From: Leptospira sanjuanensis
Lineage (GTDB): Bacteria > Spirochaetota > Leptospiria > Leptospirales > Leptospiraceae
Direction of reading: 5' to 3'
Length of the DNA stretch: 64,000 nt
Assembly (NCBI RefSeq): GCF_022267325.1
Contig: NZ_JAIZBG010000001.1
Coordinates: 434,001-498,000, forward strand
In this document: in pieces, positions 39,490 to 60,473 of the stretch
Position numbering within the stretch: the first letter of the stretch is position 1
Layout of the letters: each line of letters begins with the position of its first letter
Made by a program: the position numbers and the translations under genes
The notes under the pieces: generated by a model
The model's input: the letters and a program-made list of their open reading frames with translations, nothing else
Databases searched by the model: none
What the model was told of the DNA's origin: nothing

Positions 39490-40269
39490 TTGCTAAAGCG
39501 AAGTTCCCTGTTTCTTGCTCTCTGGGTTTTAATTTCCGCCGGAGAGATCGATTCCAAGGAAATTACACTATTCTCACACTTCACTGACTCCTCTCCTCGA
39601 ATTGCCGGGGAGAGGAATCTTCTCAAACAAAAATTCACTCCGGCCTCCACGTTTAAATATTGGATTACCCTTTTTCTATTGGAAAGAAACCTAATCGCTC
39701 CCGCTTTCAAAAGAACAAGCAACGAAGCTCATATCCCGAACGCTCCGCGAGATTTGACTCTGCGGGAAGCGATGTATTATTCCTCCAATTCCTTCTTTCT
39801 CGCTTTTTTTGAGGAAAATCCGCTCCTCTACGAAGAACTCGAAGACTTCTTGTTACGGATCGGATACGTCCCAGAGACATTCAAAAAACATTATTTAGAT
39901 AAAAAGAATATTTATTTTTCGGACGCGATCCAAAAAACCCCGGAAGAACAGCACGAATTTCTGCTCGAGTTTTTAAAAGACGAAGGAAGATCCAAAGGAG
40001 TGTCTCCTGAAACGTTTCGACTCTGGAAAGAAGCCGCGTTTTGGTCAGAATGCGATTCCAAAAACTCGATCGTCTACGGGAAGACGGGATCTCTCCGCGG
40101 ATCGTTTTGGTTTTTGGGATTTTCGGAAAAGAAACAAAATCTTTGGCAGAGATGGATCGCAAACGCACCGAAAGAATATTCCGTAATTACGGTTTTGCAG
40201 ACGGGAGAAGGCGTTTCAAGGGAAACGGCGATCGATTCTTTTTATAGAACCGCCGGTTGTAAGAGATAA
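39490..40269 (+). CDS. Class D beta-lactamase / penicillin-recognising serine enzyme
   Basis: From the TTG directly after the phasin-like stop the product has 259 residues with a signal peptide (LKRSSLFLALWVLISAGEIDS). The active-site motifs of the OXA/transpeptidase superfamily are all there: STFK in FTPASTFKYW (about residue 58), SSN in MYYSSNSFF, and KTGS in VYGKTGS. Together with the size this points to a class D-like enzyme acting in the periplasm. Whether it hydrolyses beta-lactams or acts as a peptidoglycan DD-peptidase cannot be told, since the WxxG-like tail is only partly conserved. Longer upstream starts would overlap the phasin gene. Confidence 0.8.
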   Translation: MLKRSSLFLALWVLISAGEIDSKEITLFSHFTDSSPRIAGERNLLKQKFTPASTFKYWITLFLLERNLIAPAFKRTSNEAHIPNAPRDLTLREAMYYSSNSFFLAFFEENPLLYEELEDFLLRIGYVPETFKKHYLDKKNIYFSDAIQKTPEEQHEFLLEFLKDEGRSKGVSPETFRLWKEAAFWSECDSKNSIVYGKTGSLRGSFWFLGFSEKKQNLWQRWIANAPKEYSVITVLQTGEGVSRETAIDSFYRTAGCKR

Positions 40270-40427
40270 GATCGTTTCGGAAACTTTAAAAATGTTGTTC
40301 GATCGAAACCTTTAGAATCGTTTGTGTTAGGTGGGATGGGATCGGGACTTGAATCCGATTGGAGTTCGGTACGATTTTTTTAGAACGAAAGAAAAGACGA
40401 ATCGAAGTAAGAAAGCGGCGAAGATCA

Positions 40428-40511
<84 letters not shown>

Positions 40512-40568
40512 ACTATACAGTAATGATTTCCGAAAAGGTTCTTCTGTAAACTTAAAAAACGCAAGAGG

Positions 40569-41051
<483 letters not shown>

Positions 41052-41273
41052 GTTTCCCAGAGGATTGACAGGGAATGATTCCCGAAAATCATTGATCCTT
41101 CTCTAGTTGGAACTTTCGTCTGCGGAAAAGGTCCAACGTTTTTATATTCTGAAAGCTTATCCCGAAGATCGGATTCTTTTTATAAAGTTCCGCGTTACGA
41201 CCTATCCCTTACGGAGGATCGGATTCGTCTTTGGGACGATTTTAGAAAAGGCTCTGATTCCAAGGAAAAGCGC

Positions 41274-42180
41274 ATGTCCGAATTTGCAATTGAAATCGAT
41301 TCGATTCGAAAAAAATACAAGGAACAAAATGCTCTCAGAGGCGTCTCCTTTCGAGTTCCCCAAGGTTCTGTCTTCGGGCTCTTAGGTCCGAACGGCGCCG
41401 GAAAGACGAGCTTGGTTCGAATCCTCATGGGATTCTCCAAACAAACCGAAGGAAGCTTTCGTCTATTTGGACTTCCGTTTTCACCCCATTTGCGGAAAAG
41501 AATCGGTTACCTTCCTGAAAAAGTATCCATCCCGGGTTTTCTAACGGGAGAAGAATTCTTAACCTTCTCCGCAAAGTTAGCCGGAATTAAAAACGCTTCC
41601 ATCCGGGAAAAGTCTAAGTTCCTTTTGGAAAAGACGGGAATCGCTGACGCCGCCGATAAAAAAGTTTCCGGCTATTCCAAAGGAATGCTGCAGCGCCTCG
41701 GACTCGCGTCTGCTTTGATCGGCGATCCCGAACTTTTGATCTTGGACGAACCCGGTTCCGGTTTGGACCCGAAGGGTTACATCGATTTCCGCGAAACTCT
41801 TGTCGAAGAAAACAAAAACAAGGGCACAACCGTATTATTAAATTCTCATAGACTTTTGGAAGTGGAGAAGGTCTGTCACGAAATCGGAATTCTCAACTTG
41901 GGAACTCTCGCCGCGCTCGGACCTCTCGAATCCTTGAAGGAAGGTAAGAATCGGATTCTTCTGAAAGTGGAATCGGTAACTCCCGAATTGGATTCATATA
42001 TCCGTAAAATTTCCTCCGAACAAAAAGTTACGGAGAATCAGATCGAGTTTCTTCCGCAGAACGGAATCGATCTGAAACGAATTCCCGCGGAACTCGTGGA
42101 CTTAGGAGCGAACATCTTGAAATACGAAAGAACCGTCGAATCTCTTGAAGAGGTTTTCTTAAGAGTCACCGGAGGAAACG

Positions 42181-42188
<8 letters not shown>
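41274..42188 (+). CDS. ABC transporter ATP-binding protein
   Basis: AAGGA is 7 bp from the ATG. The 304-residue protein has the full ABC set: Walker A GPNGAGKTS, the signature YSKGMLQRLGL, Walker B LLILDEPGSGLDP, and the H-loop NSHRL. The DRA/NatA-like C-terminal extension (about residues 215-304) is typical of exporters with separate ABC-2 permeases. It powers the permease encoded by the overlapping downstream gene (8-bp overlap). The substrate is unknown; Na+, lipid or drug export are all possible for this class. Confidence 0.93.
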
Positions 42189-43008
<820 letters not shown>

Positions 43009-43099
43009 ACGAAAAGTACCGGTTGACAAAACTTTAAAGAGTCATAATTCTACCTTGGGTCGGCGTATGCCGGCTCGGGTTGGTATTGGAAATCGGTAC

Positions 43100-44620
<1,521 letters not shown>

Positions 44621-44706
44621 AGTTGCGTAAGCCAGACAAGCGCGGCCGTTTCGGCGTTTACGATCCAGGAAAACTGCGTTGCCGCGCGGTTTCCGGCGAT
44701 TCTCGA

Positions 44707-45612
44707 TTAAATCAGATTCAAAATTCTTGATATATAGACCGATAGAAATTCGGCCGCCTTATGAAATTCCCGCGCCTGCAATTCTTCGGGACGTTTGTCT
44801 AAATCGATCCCCGCTTTTTCCAAAGCCTGAAAACATTCCAAGCGAAACGATTCCTCCGAAAAAAATTTGGACGTATGCACTTCGTTCGACAGAGACGCGA
44901 TCGGCGCGTCTCGAAAGGAAGAAGCGAGTTTTTTTCTTTTTCCCCAAAAGGCGGTTCTGCAAAGACATTCCAGCGCGATAAAACCGAATTCGTTCGGAAA
45001 CACGGAAGCGGCTTTGAATTCTAAGATGGAAGAATCCACGTTCGGTCTCGGATAAAACGCTCCGGCTTTGATATCCTTTTTCAAACTCCAGTTTCCGTAC
45101 GCGGAAAGATAAAATCGGATCGAAGAAGGTTCGTTGGAAATTCGTTTGGCGAATTCTTTTTGAACCAAGAACGCCGCACCTTTGAGTCCTTTCAGATTTT
45201 TTACGGCGCTTAACGTAAGTTCGGAAGAGATGTAGTAGGGGAGATTTCCGAAAAGATAAACAGACTCGCGGGAAAATTCGGGAAGAAAATCGAGCGCGTC
45301 TCCTTCCCTAAGTTCGAACTCGGGAAGATATTCCCGAAGCCAGCTTGCATAAACGGGATCGATTTCAAAGAGAGTCACCGGTTTTTGAAATTCCAAAAGA
45401 CCGTGCGAAATCGCGCCAAGCCCCGGACCGATTTCCAAGATTCGATCGATGCGCGCAACGAGGTCGGAACTCAGACAGGAAAGAATGGCTTTGATCGCGT
45501 TGGGATCGATTAGAAAGTTCTGACCCCATTTTTTCAAGGGCGCGGAGGATTTTGACTCCAGAAATTTCCGGATCTCAGAAACTTTCCGAAATGGGTATTC
45601 TCTGGAGCTCAT
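44707..45612 (-). CDS. rsmA: 16S rRNA (adenine-N6)-dimethyltransferase RsmA/KsgA
   Basis: The start MSSREYPFRKVSEI gives 301 residues and overlaps the comEC-like gene by 38 bp. Motifs are KKWGQNFLIDPN, the SAM-binding EIGPGLGAISHGLLE, FEIDPVYASWL and catalytic FGNLPYYISSE (N-L-P-Y). The enzyme dimethylates A1518 and A1519 of 16S rRNA late in small-subunit assembly; loss gives kasugamycin resistance. The overlap with its upstream gene implies co-translation. An in-frame longer start would run 47 residues into comEC and is rejected. Confidence 0.95.
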   Translation of the reverse strand: MSSREYPFRKVSEIRKFLESKSSAPLKKWGQNFLIDPNAIKAILSCLSSDLVARIDRILEIGPGLGAISHGLLEFQKPVTLFEIDPVYASWLREYLPEFELREGDALDFLPEFSRESVYLFGNLPYYISSELTLSAVKNLKGLKGAAFLVQKEFAKRISNEPSSIRFYLSAYGNWSLKKDIKAGAFYPRPNVDSSILEFKAASVFPNEFGFIALECLCRTAFWGKRKKLASSFRDAPIASLSNEVHTSKFFSEESFRLECFQALEKAGIDLDKRPEELQAREFHKAAEFLSVYISRILNLI

Positions 45613-47548
45613 CTTTTTCCAGAAACACCCAACTCTCCGAAAGCCCAAGCAGTTTTCGGTTTTGATTCCAGACTTCCGCCTTGTCTTTGCTGCCGAAAGG
45701 AGTTTCCAAAAGAATCCAACCTCGACCCGTTTTCGTTTTTTGGGAAAGCGCAAACAAAGAATCCTTTTTCGTATGAAAGAATACGATTTTGGATTCGTTC
45801 CGAAGTGAAATTTCTCGAATCGGTTCCGACCTTTGAAGAGGAAAGCGACTCGCTGCGATCCACGGTTCCGGGTTTTGTCCAGCGTATAGGATCGGTGTTT
45901 TAGAAAGGTTCTTCAAACAAGAGAAAGCCCAAATCAAACAGGATTCGTCTTCCACAAAAACGCGGTTCAAGGGAGAATCTTTTTGCGATTCGCAAAAATT
46001 CTTTTTGGTTTTTTGAAACGCTTTTGAAATCGTCTTGAATCCGTATTTGCATTTTCCCGAAAAGAAAAGAGAATCTCCGCTTCGTAGGATAAGGAAGAAT
46101 CGATTGTAAATGAGTTTCGTTTCGTTTGGAAACAAGTCCGAGGATCGATACAACAGAACATGAAGCGCGATTGTAAAAAGGATAAACGAGCCGCAAAGAA
46201 TCGAATCGATCCTCTTTGGGGAAAGGAATCTTTTTTTCGAAAACGATTCTTTTGAAAGCCGGGATCGGAAAGAAAATTCAGAATTTCGAATGTTATTATT
46301 CGCATCCGTTTTTAAACGAAGTTTTTCCGGAAGCCAAGCAAAAGCGAACACACCGATACAGAGTAAAACCCAACCGGACATTCCGATCGCCGCCGCGTCC
46401 CCCATTTCCCTGTAAAAACCCAAAGGTTCGGAAAGACGTTCCGAAAGATACGCGAGAATAAATATTAAGAATTCCGTAATGGACCAAAGCGGTTCGTTTA
46501 ACAACGGGACGGCGGTTTCCTGAACGCAGATGGAAAGATATAGAATCGGAAGAAGAATTCCCGCCAAAGGAACCACGAGCAGATTGAGTAGGATGGAACC
46601 GAAACTGAAAGAACCGAACGCAGATAATAAAACCGGCATGGTTCCGAGTCCGGCGGAAAAAGAGATCGATAGATTCTCCTTAAAAAAGGAGGAAATCCGA
46701 TTCTCATCCGAAAGAAAGCGGAATAAGATCCGGATCGGATTCGAAAAAAGGAATATACCCGTTACGGCTCCGAAAGAAAGAGAAAAGGAAACCGAATAAA
46801 ATCGGAACGGGTCCGCGATCCATACGATCCACGCCGAACCGAGGAGCAGATCGATCGGACGGAGTTTCCGGTAGAACAATCCTTGAAGCAGAAGCATTCC
46901 CGCAAAGATCCAAGCTCTTGTGAGAGAAACGGGATAACCTAGGGCGGAAAGATAAAGAAATCCGGTCAAAAGCGGAAGGATTCTCGGCAAACGATGGCCG
47001 AAGCTCGGAATTAAATTGAGAAGTCGAAATTGAACTCCCATCAGAATTCCAAGGTGTAAACCCGAGGCGGCGAACAAATGAAGAATTCCTCCTTCTTTCG
47101 CTTTCTCTTTGAAATCTTTGGAAAGTTGTTTCGCTTCTCCGAAAAGCAAACCGAGTGCGATTCGTTGGGCTTTTTTTTCCAAAGCGGCTTGTTTTAAATC
47201 GAATAGAACTCGTTCCCGAAATCGTTCTTGGAAAATCTTTTCGGGTTCTCCGAAAAGATTCTTTTTCGGAACGGGCAGAAATGTGTTTTTCGGAAAATGT
47301 GAGGGCTGAAATCTTTCGGGATAGAAAGATGTCGCGGCCAAAAGAAAGAATATTCCAAAAAAAAAATATTCGGATATTTGAAATCGTTTTTCGAAAAACC
47401 CGCTTAATGAAAATGTGATGAGGACGATTCCGATCCAAAGGATTGCGGTTCCCGGAAAAAGCAAATCGAGTACGATTCCGGTTAGTGTTCCTAGGGAAAA
47501 TTTCGAGAATGCGGAGCAGGGCACCCAGTCGAGGAGATGTTTTTTCAT
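45575..47548 (-). CDS. ComEC/Rec2-family membrane protein lacking an obvious lactamase domain
   Basis: The 657-residue protein has many transmembrane helices and the ComEC competence core: FGEAKQLSKDFKEKAKEGGILHLFAASGLHLGILMG and GYPVSLTRAWIFAGMLLL. ComEC forms the inner-membrane channel for single-stranded DNA in natural transformation. Its C-terminal metallo-beta-lactamase domain with HxHxDH, usual in ComEC, is not visible. Instead the last 200 residues are Lys/Phe-rich with no metal motif. It may be a shortened spirochaetal version. No other com genes are in the window. Confidence 0.8.
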   Translation of the reverse strand: MKKHLLDWVPCSAFSKFSLGTLTGIVLDLLFPGTAILWIGIVLITFSLSGFFEKRFQISEYFFFGIFFLLAATSFYPERFQPSHFPKNTFLPVPKKNLFGEPEKIFQERFRERVLFDLKQAALEKKAQRIALGLLFGEAKQLSKDFKEKAKEGGILHLFAASGLHLGILMGVQFRLLNLIPSFGHRLPRILPLLTGFLYLSALGYPVSLTRAWIFAGMLLLQGLFYRKLRPIDLLLGSAWIVWIADPFRFYSVSFSLSFGAVTGIFLFSNPIRILFRFLSDENRISSFFKENLSISFSAGLGTMPVLLSAFGSFSFGSILLNLLVVPLAGILLPILYLSICVQETAVPLLNEPLWSITEFLIFILAYLSERLSEPLGFYREMGDAAAIGMSGWVLLCIGVFAFAWLPEKLRLKTDANNNIRNSEFSFRSRLSKESFSKKRFLSPKRIDSILCGSFILFTIALHVLLYRSSDLFPNETKLIYNRFFLILRSGDSLFFSGKCKYGFKTISKAFQKTKKNFCESQKDSPLNRVFVEDESCLIWAFSCLKNLSKTPILYAGQNPEPWIAASRFPLQRSEPIREISLRNESKIVFFHTKKDSLFALSQKTKTGRGWILLETPFGSKDKAEVWNQNRKLLGLSESWVFLEKDELQRIPISESF

Positions 47549-47616
47549 ACCCGATACGGTTCTTGAAGCCGCCGCCCGGGTTTTCGTTTCGTAAAAAAAT
47601 GGAAAGCCGCGGGCTT

Positions 47617-50414
<2,798 letters not shown>

Positions 50415-50420
50415 GAGAGA

Positions 50421-51028
<608 letters not shown>

Positions 51029-51030
51029 GG

Positions 51031-52979
<1,949 letters not shown>

Positions 52980-52980
52980 A

Positions 52981-53026
<46 letters not shown>

Positions 53027-53060
53027 TGTCTATGTCGTGCAAACCACTTTTTCAACAGGT

Positions 53061-53428
<368 letters not shown>

Positions 53429-53460
53429 GTGGGGAAGAGGATATTAGAGAAGAGGACAAC

Positions 53461-55337
<1,877 letters not shown>

Positions 55338-55496
55338 ACGGAATTACCCCGAATTTTTTTAATGTTTTGCGATGCGCTTACTAATTTGCAATTAAGACTA
55401 CTCGAAGGGAACTCTTTCCTCTAAGATCGGATACAATCGTACTGTTTTTTATGGATTTTTTAGATACGATTTCTATATGTACAGTCCGATTTCAGC

Positions 55497-56003
55497 TCAA
55501 TAACAATACGAATCCTTTCTGCAATCCGATAGATCTCGAAAACACGTTGTAGGTTGATCCGCACAAGAGTAAGGCTGAGCGACTCCACAACCGTTCGCAA
55601 TTCCGCTTGAATTACAACGACCCGACCCGGCTGTATTTTCAACGATGAGATCGAATTTAGTCGTCGCTTTCCCCGAATTCAGATTTGCGGTATATGTTAC
55701 CCGCGTCTGGGATTGGGTAGGCGATCCCGAAAGTCTGCCGGACCGGCTATCGATGGAAATCGAATTCGTTAAACTCGGTGAAATCGTTACAATATCCGAA
55801 CTGGACGGATTCGTGATTGTCGGTGCGAGAGAATTCGTCACGTTCTTTACGAAGACGACAGTGTTCGCCCCGTAGGTGATCGTTTGTGTAGTTAAGGCCA
55901 ATAGCAACATTAGGTTTGTTGTTTCATCGTCCTTAGGATCGTTTTTGCACGCTTGCGTAAAAAGCAAGAGGGAGATTGTGAATGTTGTTAGAAATTTTTT
56001 CAT
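55497..56003 (-). CDS. Putative lipoprotein with Ig-like segment
   Basis: GAGGAAAT precedes the ATG. The 168-residue product has a lipoprotein signal ending LFTQAC (Cys 19) and a mature start KNDPKDDETTNLMLLLALTTQ, as in many Leptospira lipoproteins. A putative Ig-like (He_PIG type) segment with ISPSLTNSISIDSRSGRLSGSPTQSQTRVTYT follows. The C-terminus holds six cysteines (CNSSGIANGC, CADQ, CFRDLSDC, YCY) suggesting a disulfide-bonded tail. Function unknown; probably surface-exposed. Confidence 0.75.
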   Translation of the reverse strand: MKKFLTTFTISLLLFTQACKNDPKDDETTNLMLLLALTTQTITYGANTVVFVKNVTNSLAPTITNPSSSDIVTISPSLTNSISIDSRSGRLSGSPTQSQTRVTYTANLNSGKATTKFDLIVENTAGSGRCNSSGIANGCGVAQPYSCADQPTTCFRDLSDCRKDSYCY

Positions 56004-56574
56004 ATTTCCTCGTTTCTTATTTTTTAAAGTTCTATCCGGATGTCGTACGGTGCAGACAGAAATCGAGAAACGATGACGTTCGTTTTTCTATTTGATTATT
56101 TTAATTTTTAAAAAACATTATAAATTTATAATAATCAAAAATGGATTTTATTTGCGGGCGGAAATGTTGAAATTTTATTTTTGAATTATCGGTTTAATTT
56201 TTAATTTGGTGTTCATGTTGTATTATGAATTCATAGTTCTGCTTTTTGCTTTGGGATTTCGTTTTAAAAGAAACTCGATCTCGGTCTGAGCGAAAGAAGT
56301 GTAGGCCGGGTTACCGGAAAATCGGCCGAAATCCGAAAAAGGCCGCCGGATTTGTGGGACTTCTATGGTTTTTATCAAAGGATGGCGTGGAGAGAAACGC
56401 TGTTTCGATCTTTAAGGAACGAAGAGGCGACTATTCAAAAAGTTTCATTTAGTTTTGTTCTCTTATTGAAAGATTCGACTTCGGTAAAAGAAAAATACTC
56501 GGTTTAAAAACTCTTACAAGTTTTTTTAGATGGATTCGATTTATAGTTTCCTTCTTGGAAAGCTCGTTCAATAG
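56004..56574. other. AT-rich intergenic region
   Basis: About 570 bp. The part near 56.08-56.25 kb is strongly AT-rich and could hold promoters for both divergent genes. A 68-codon frame at 56246 has no ribosome site and poor protein character. I see no gene or clear structure. Confidence 0.5.
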
Positions 56575-57963
56575 ATGCTTCCTGCTGGATCGAATTCTTC
56601 GGTTCAAAGTCGGATCGACAAACTGTTTGGAGTTAAAATTGTGAATCCATTTCAACAAACGAATGATACATCTAAAAAGAGGACATTGGATCCTTTGTCT
56701 TATGAAATCTTAAAGAGTGAAATCGTTCGAACCAAAATTCTTTGTATATTTTTTTCTTTTACGTCGGTGTTGATTGGGGTTATATTCACCGTTTTCAATG
56801 AAAAGATTCAAAAAGAGATCGGAGGGGAAATTCCTTTTTACCCCGTTCTTGGAGTGAATATTGGGATCGCCGTTTATGAATTCATCGCGAATCGAATCTT
56901 CAATCGTTTTTTGAAGAACAAGAAAAACATCATTCCTTTTGCGAGATTCGTGAACGTATTCGTGGAGATAACCGCCATTGGATTGCTGATTTGGCTGAAC
57001 GTTAAAATCTTCGCCTCTCCTTTGATTCCGTTGTATTCCCCCGTGGTGATGATTTTCTTTATGTTCATCATTCTTTCGGTTTTGCGACTCGAGTTTTGGT
57101 TGAGCGTGTTTACAGGATTTTTGGCCGGAGTGGAGCTTTTTGCATTAGCATATTATTATATTCCGCAGAATCCGATCCCGATGCCGATTCAATTTTTCAA
57201 CACGTTCGTGCCTTTCGTTTCCAAGGGGCTTTTGTTTTTATTCAGCGGAGTCGCGGCGGGATTGGTGGGACTTCAACTGAAACGTTCTTTGATTTCGGCA
57301 ATTTCCGCGGTTCAAGAAAAGAACGAAGTGGTCGGTATGTTCGGTCAATATGTTTCACCGGACGTCGTGGATAAACTTTTAGAGCAAAAGAACGAAAACT
57401 TTTCCGAGTCCAAAAGCGTCTGCGTCATGTTTTTGGATATCCGTAATTTTACCAGCTTCTCCGAAAAAAGGGCTCCCGGAGAAGTCATCGATTATCTCAA
57501 TTACATCTTCAGTCATTTGATCGATATCGTGAATCAACACAACGGTATGATCAATAAATTTCTTGGAGACGGTTTTATGGCCGTGTTCGGCGCTCCTCTT
57601 TCGGACGGATCGAACGACGTGAAGAATGCGGTCGACGCATCGATGGAAATTCTCAGAAAAATCGAATTTTTAAATCAGGAAGGTAAAATTCCGGAAACCA
57701 GCATCGGGATCGGTTTGCACACGGGCAAGGCGATGACGGGTAACGTAGGTTCCGAAACGAGGAAAGAATATACGATCATCGGAGACGTCGTGAATCTCGC
57801 ATCCAGGGTCGAACAATTGAATAAACAATTCGGAACGAAACTTTTGGTCACTCAAGCAGTTTACGAGGATATTAAAACGACGATGTCCGGCAGACATCTC
57901 TCTTCGATTCATGTGAAAGGTAGAGAAGAGCCGGTCGACGTTTACGAGTTGGATAAAGTTTAA
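56575..57963 (+). CDS. Membrane-bound class III adenylate cyclase
   Basis: The 462-residue protein has about six transmembrane segments (residues about 60-245) and a C-terminal class III cyclase domain from about residue 275. All key residues are seen: metal Asp in MFLDIRNFTSFSE and in GDGFMAVFGAP, the adenine-type Lys in NKFLGDGF, and the transition-state Asn and Arg in GDVVNLASRVEQL. The Lys-Asp pair favours ATP over GTP. It should produce cAMP at the inner membrane, and the window also encodes a twin cNMP-domain protein. A GTG at 56641 is an alternative start. Confidence 0.92.
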   Translation: MLPAGSNSSVQSRIDKLFGVKIVNPFQQTNDTSKKRTLDPLSYEILKSEIVRTKILCIFFSFTSVLIGVIFTVFNEKIQKEIGGEIPFYPVLGVNIGIAVYEFIANRIFNRFLKNKKNIIPFARFVNVFVEITAIGLLIWLNVKIFASPLIPLYSPVVMIFFMFIILSVLRLEFWLSVFTGFLAGVELFALAYYYIPQNPIPMPIQFFNTFVPFVSKGLLFLFSGVAAGLVGLQLKRSLISAISAVQEKNEVVGMFGQYVSPDVVDKLLEQKNENFSESKSVCVMFLDIRNFTSFSEKRAPGEVIDYLNYIFSHLIDIVNQHNGMINKFLGDGFMAVFGAPLSDGSNDVKNAVDASMEILRKIEFLNQEGKIPETSIGIGLHTGKAMTGNVGSETRKEYTIIGDVVNLASRVEQLNKQFGTKLLVTQAVYEDIKTTMSGRHLSSIHVKGREEPVDVYELDKV

Positions 57964-58152
57964 ATCTCCGCGTGGTTCGGGTATTTACGATCGGATAATA
58001 AGAAAATTCTCCGGTGAACGTTTGGCGAATTTAAATCGTAACCGTTCTTTGGGATTGGAAGGACGTTTTGTAAAGGATGGGAAGCGGAAAATCGCGATGA
58101 ATGCGGAGAGAACAAAGCGGCACTTGGATTCCGAGGATGGAATCCAGGACTT

Positions 58153-58190
58153 AAAAAAAAAACGGGGAACGAAAAACTGGCGATTCCCCG
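58153..58190 (-). terminator. Rho-independent terminator of the 174-residue gene
   Basis: CGGGGAA pairs with TTCCCCG (7 bp) around a 14-nt loop and is followed by ten U on the minus strand. It begins 4 bp after the stop codon at 58195, so the hairpin nearly touches the coding end. Confidence 0.9.
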
Positions 58191-58194
58191 ATTC

Positions 58195-59072
<878 letters not shown>

Positions 59073-60239
59073 TTAAAGATTCATTTTTCGAAACATCCAG
59101 AAACACAATCCGAGAAAAAGTCCGGGTGTGATCCAAACTCCAACGAAGGGAGGAATAACGCCGTTTTCGCCGAGCGATTTTCCCGCGGAATTGAAGATAT
59201 AATAGATCAACACGACTCCGATCGTGATTCCGAGAGACGCGACTCCCGCCGTCTTCTTCGTAAAATATCCCGCAATGGTTCCGATGAGCGTAACGATGAT
59301 CGTCATCATCGGCAAAGCAAACACGGAATGTTTTTCCGTGAGAACATCTCCGTAGGAAAGACCTTTTTGAATTCTTCTTTTTTCCTCTTCTCCGAGTTGA
59401 AAGAGATTCATTTCCTCCACGGAACCCGCCGGAACCTTAAAGTAAGTCGGGTCTTCGGGAAGTTCGTATTCCTTTTCGTCGAACGATTCTTGGGAGGATA
59501 ACTTAAGGTCGTTGTCGAAATGCCATTCTTCGACCTTCTTCATCTTCCAAAGTCTCGTATCATAGTTATACTTTGCCTTTAAGGAAGAGATCACGGTTTC
59601 GGGAGAACCGTCGGGCCGAAGACGGATGTAATTGAAGCCGCCGTTGATTTCGTCCTTATCGGGATCGTAGAAGTATAAATAATAAAATCCCTCTTTTCCT
59701 TTTACGTGAAACTGATAAACGCTGTTGGCGAGAGTTCCCATCCCTTCGGTGAGAGTATCGTGTTCTATTTTGGCGAGTTTGTTCACCGGTCTTACGATGA
59801 ACTCCGTTCCGAGCAACATTACGATCCACATTAAAATTCCGAAGATAATGAGAGGCGCGACGATTCTAAAAAAAGAAACACCGGCGGCCATCATGGATAC
59901 GAGTTCCTTGTTTACGGAAAATTGACCCACGGTGAAACAGATCGAGAACATCAAGGACATCGATACGACCGTGGTCGAGATGATCTTAGGCAGACTGTAG
60001 ATTAAAAATAATGCGACATGATAACGCGGAGCCTTGGTGGCCGTGAAGTTCCGCATGTTGTCGTTTACAAGAGAAAGCAACATAATGCCCGTGAGAAGAA
60101 TCACGGTTCCGATAAAGATCTTAAAAAATTCTCCGAATAAATATCGGTCTAAGAGTTTCGGCGGAAAAAATTCTTCCTTCCATTTGCGGAAGAAGGATCG
60201 GATCGAATCCGGATTGAGTTGAATCGAAGGTGTTTTCAT
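59073..60239 (-). CDS. LptF/LptG-family lipopolysaccharide export permease
   Basis: Starting at MKTPSIQLNPDSIRSFF gives 388 residues. The N-terminal part (LLDRYLFGEFFKIFIGTVILLTG) and later VNKELVSMMAAGVSFFRIVAPLI match the LptF/LptG permeases, with two groups of helices (residues about 35-150 and 280-388) flanking a periplasmic beta-jellyroll (VYQFHVKGKEGFYYLYFYDPD). It forms the LptB2FG complex with its ABC partner to extract LPS from the inner membrane. Which of the two subunits it is cannot be told. A longer frame into the upstream gene is rejected. Confidence 0.9.
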   Translation of the reverse strand: MKTPSIQLNPDSIRSFFRKWKEEFFPPKLLDRYLFGEFFKIFIGTVILLTGIMLLSLVNDNMRNFTATKAPRYHVALFLIYSLPKIISTTVVSMSLMFSICFTVGQFSVNKELVSMMAAGVSFFRIVAPLIIFGILMWIVMLLGTEFIVRPVNKLAKIEHDTLTEGMGTLANSVYQFHVKGKEGFYYLYFYDPDKDEINGGFNYIRLRPDGSPETVISSLKAKYNYDTRLWKMKKVEEWHFDNDLKLSSQESFDEKEYELPEDPTYFKVPAGSVEEMNLFQLGEEEKRRIQKGLSYGDVLTEKHSVFALPMMTIIVTLIGTIAGYFTKKTAGVASLGITIGVVLIYYIFNSAGKSLGENGVIPPFVGVWITPGLFLGLCFWMFRKMNL

Positions 60240-60473
60240 TCTTTTTCGAATTCTCGAACCATTCTCGCAGAGTTCCCGCAATTGACAAGATCGTTTAAAT
60301 AGAAACCGAAACCGCAGGACGCCCTTGCCCGGATGGTTTCTCTTTTCGGAGAAGATTCCTTTTTCCGTATTTCCGACCGGTAAATTCGAACGGATGGAAG
60401 GAGTTCCACCGCAGATTTGAGTCGAATGGAGCGACACGCGCGTTTCGGTGTCGTTTACAAAGCGAATCGGGTC

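Noticed and set aside
46704..47438. A 244-codon minus-strand frame
   Set aside because: Overlaps the ComEC-like gene out of frame, with Arg/Ser-rich translation.
56246..56452. A 68-codon gene upstream of the cyclase
   Set aside because: No ribosome site, basic shadow-like composition, and not coupled to the cyclase.
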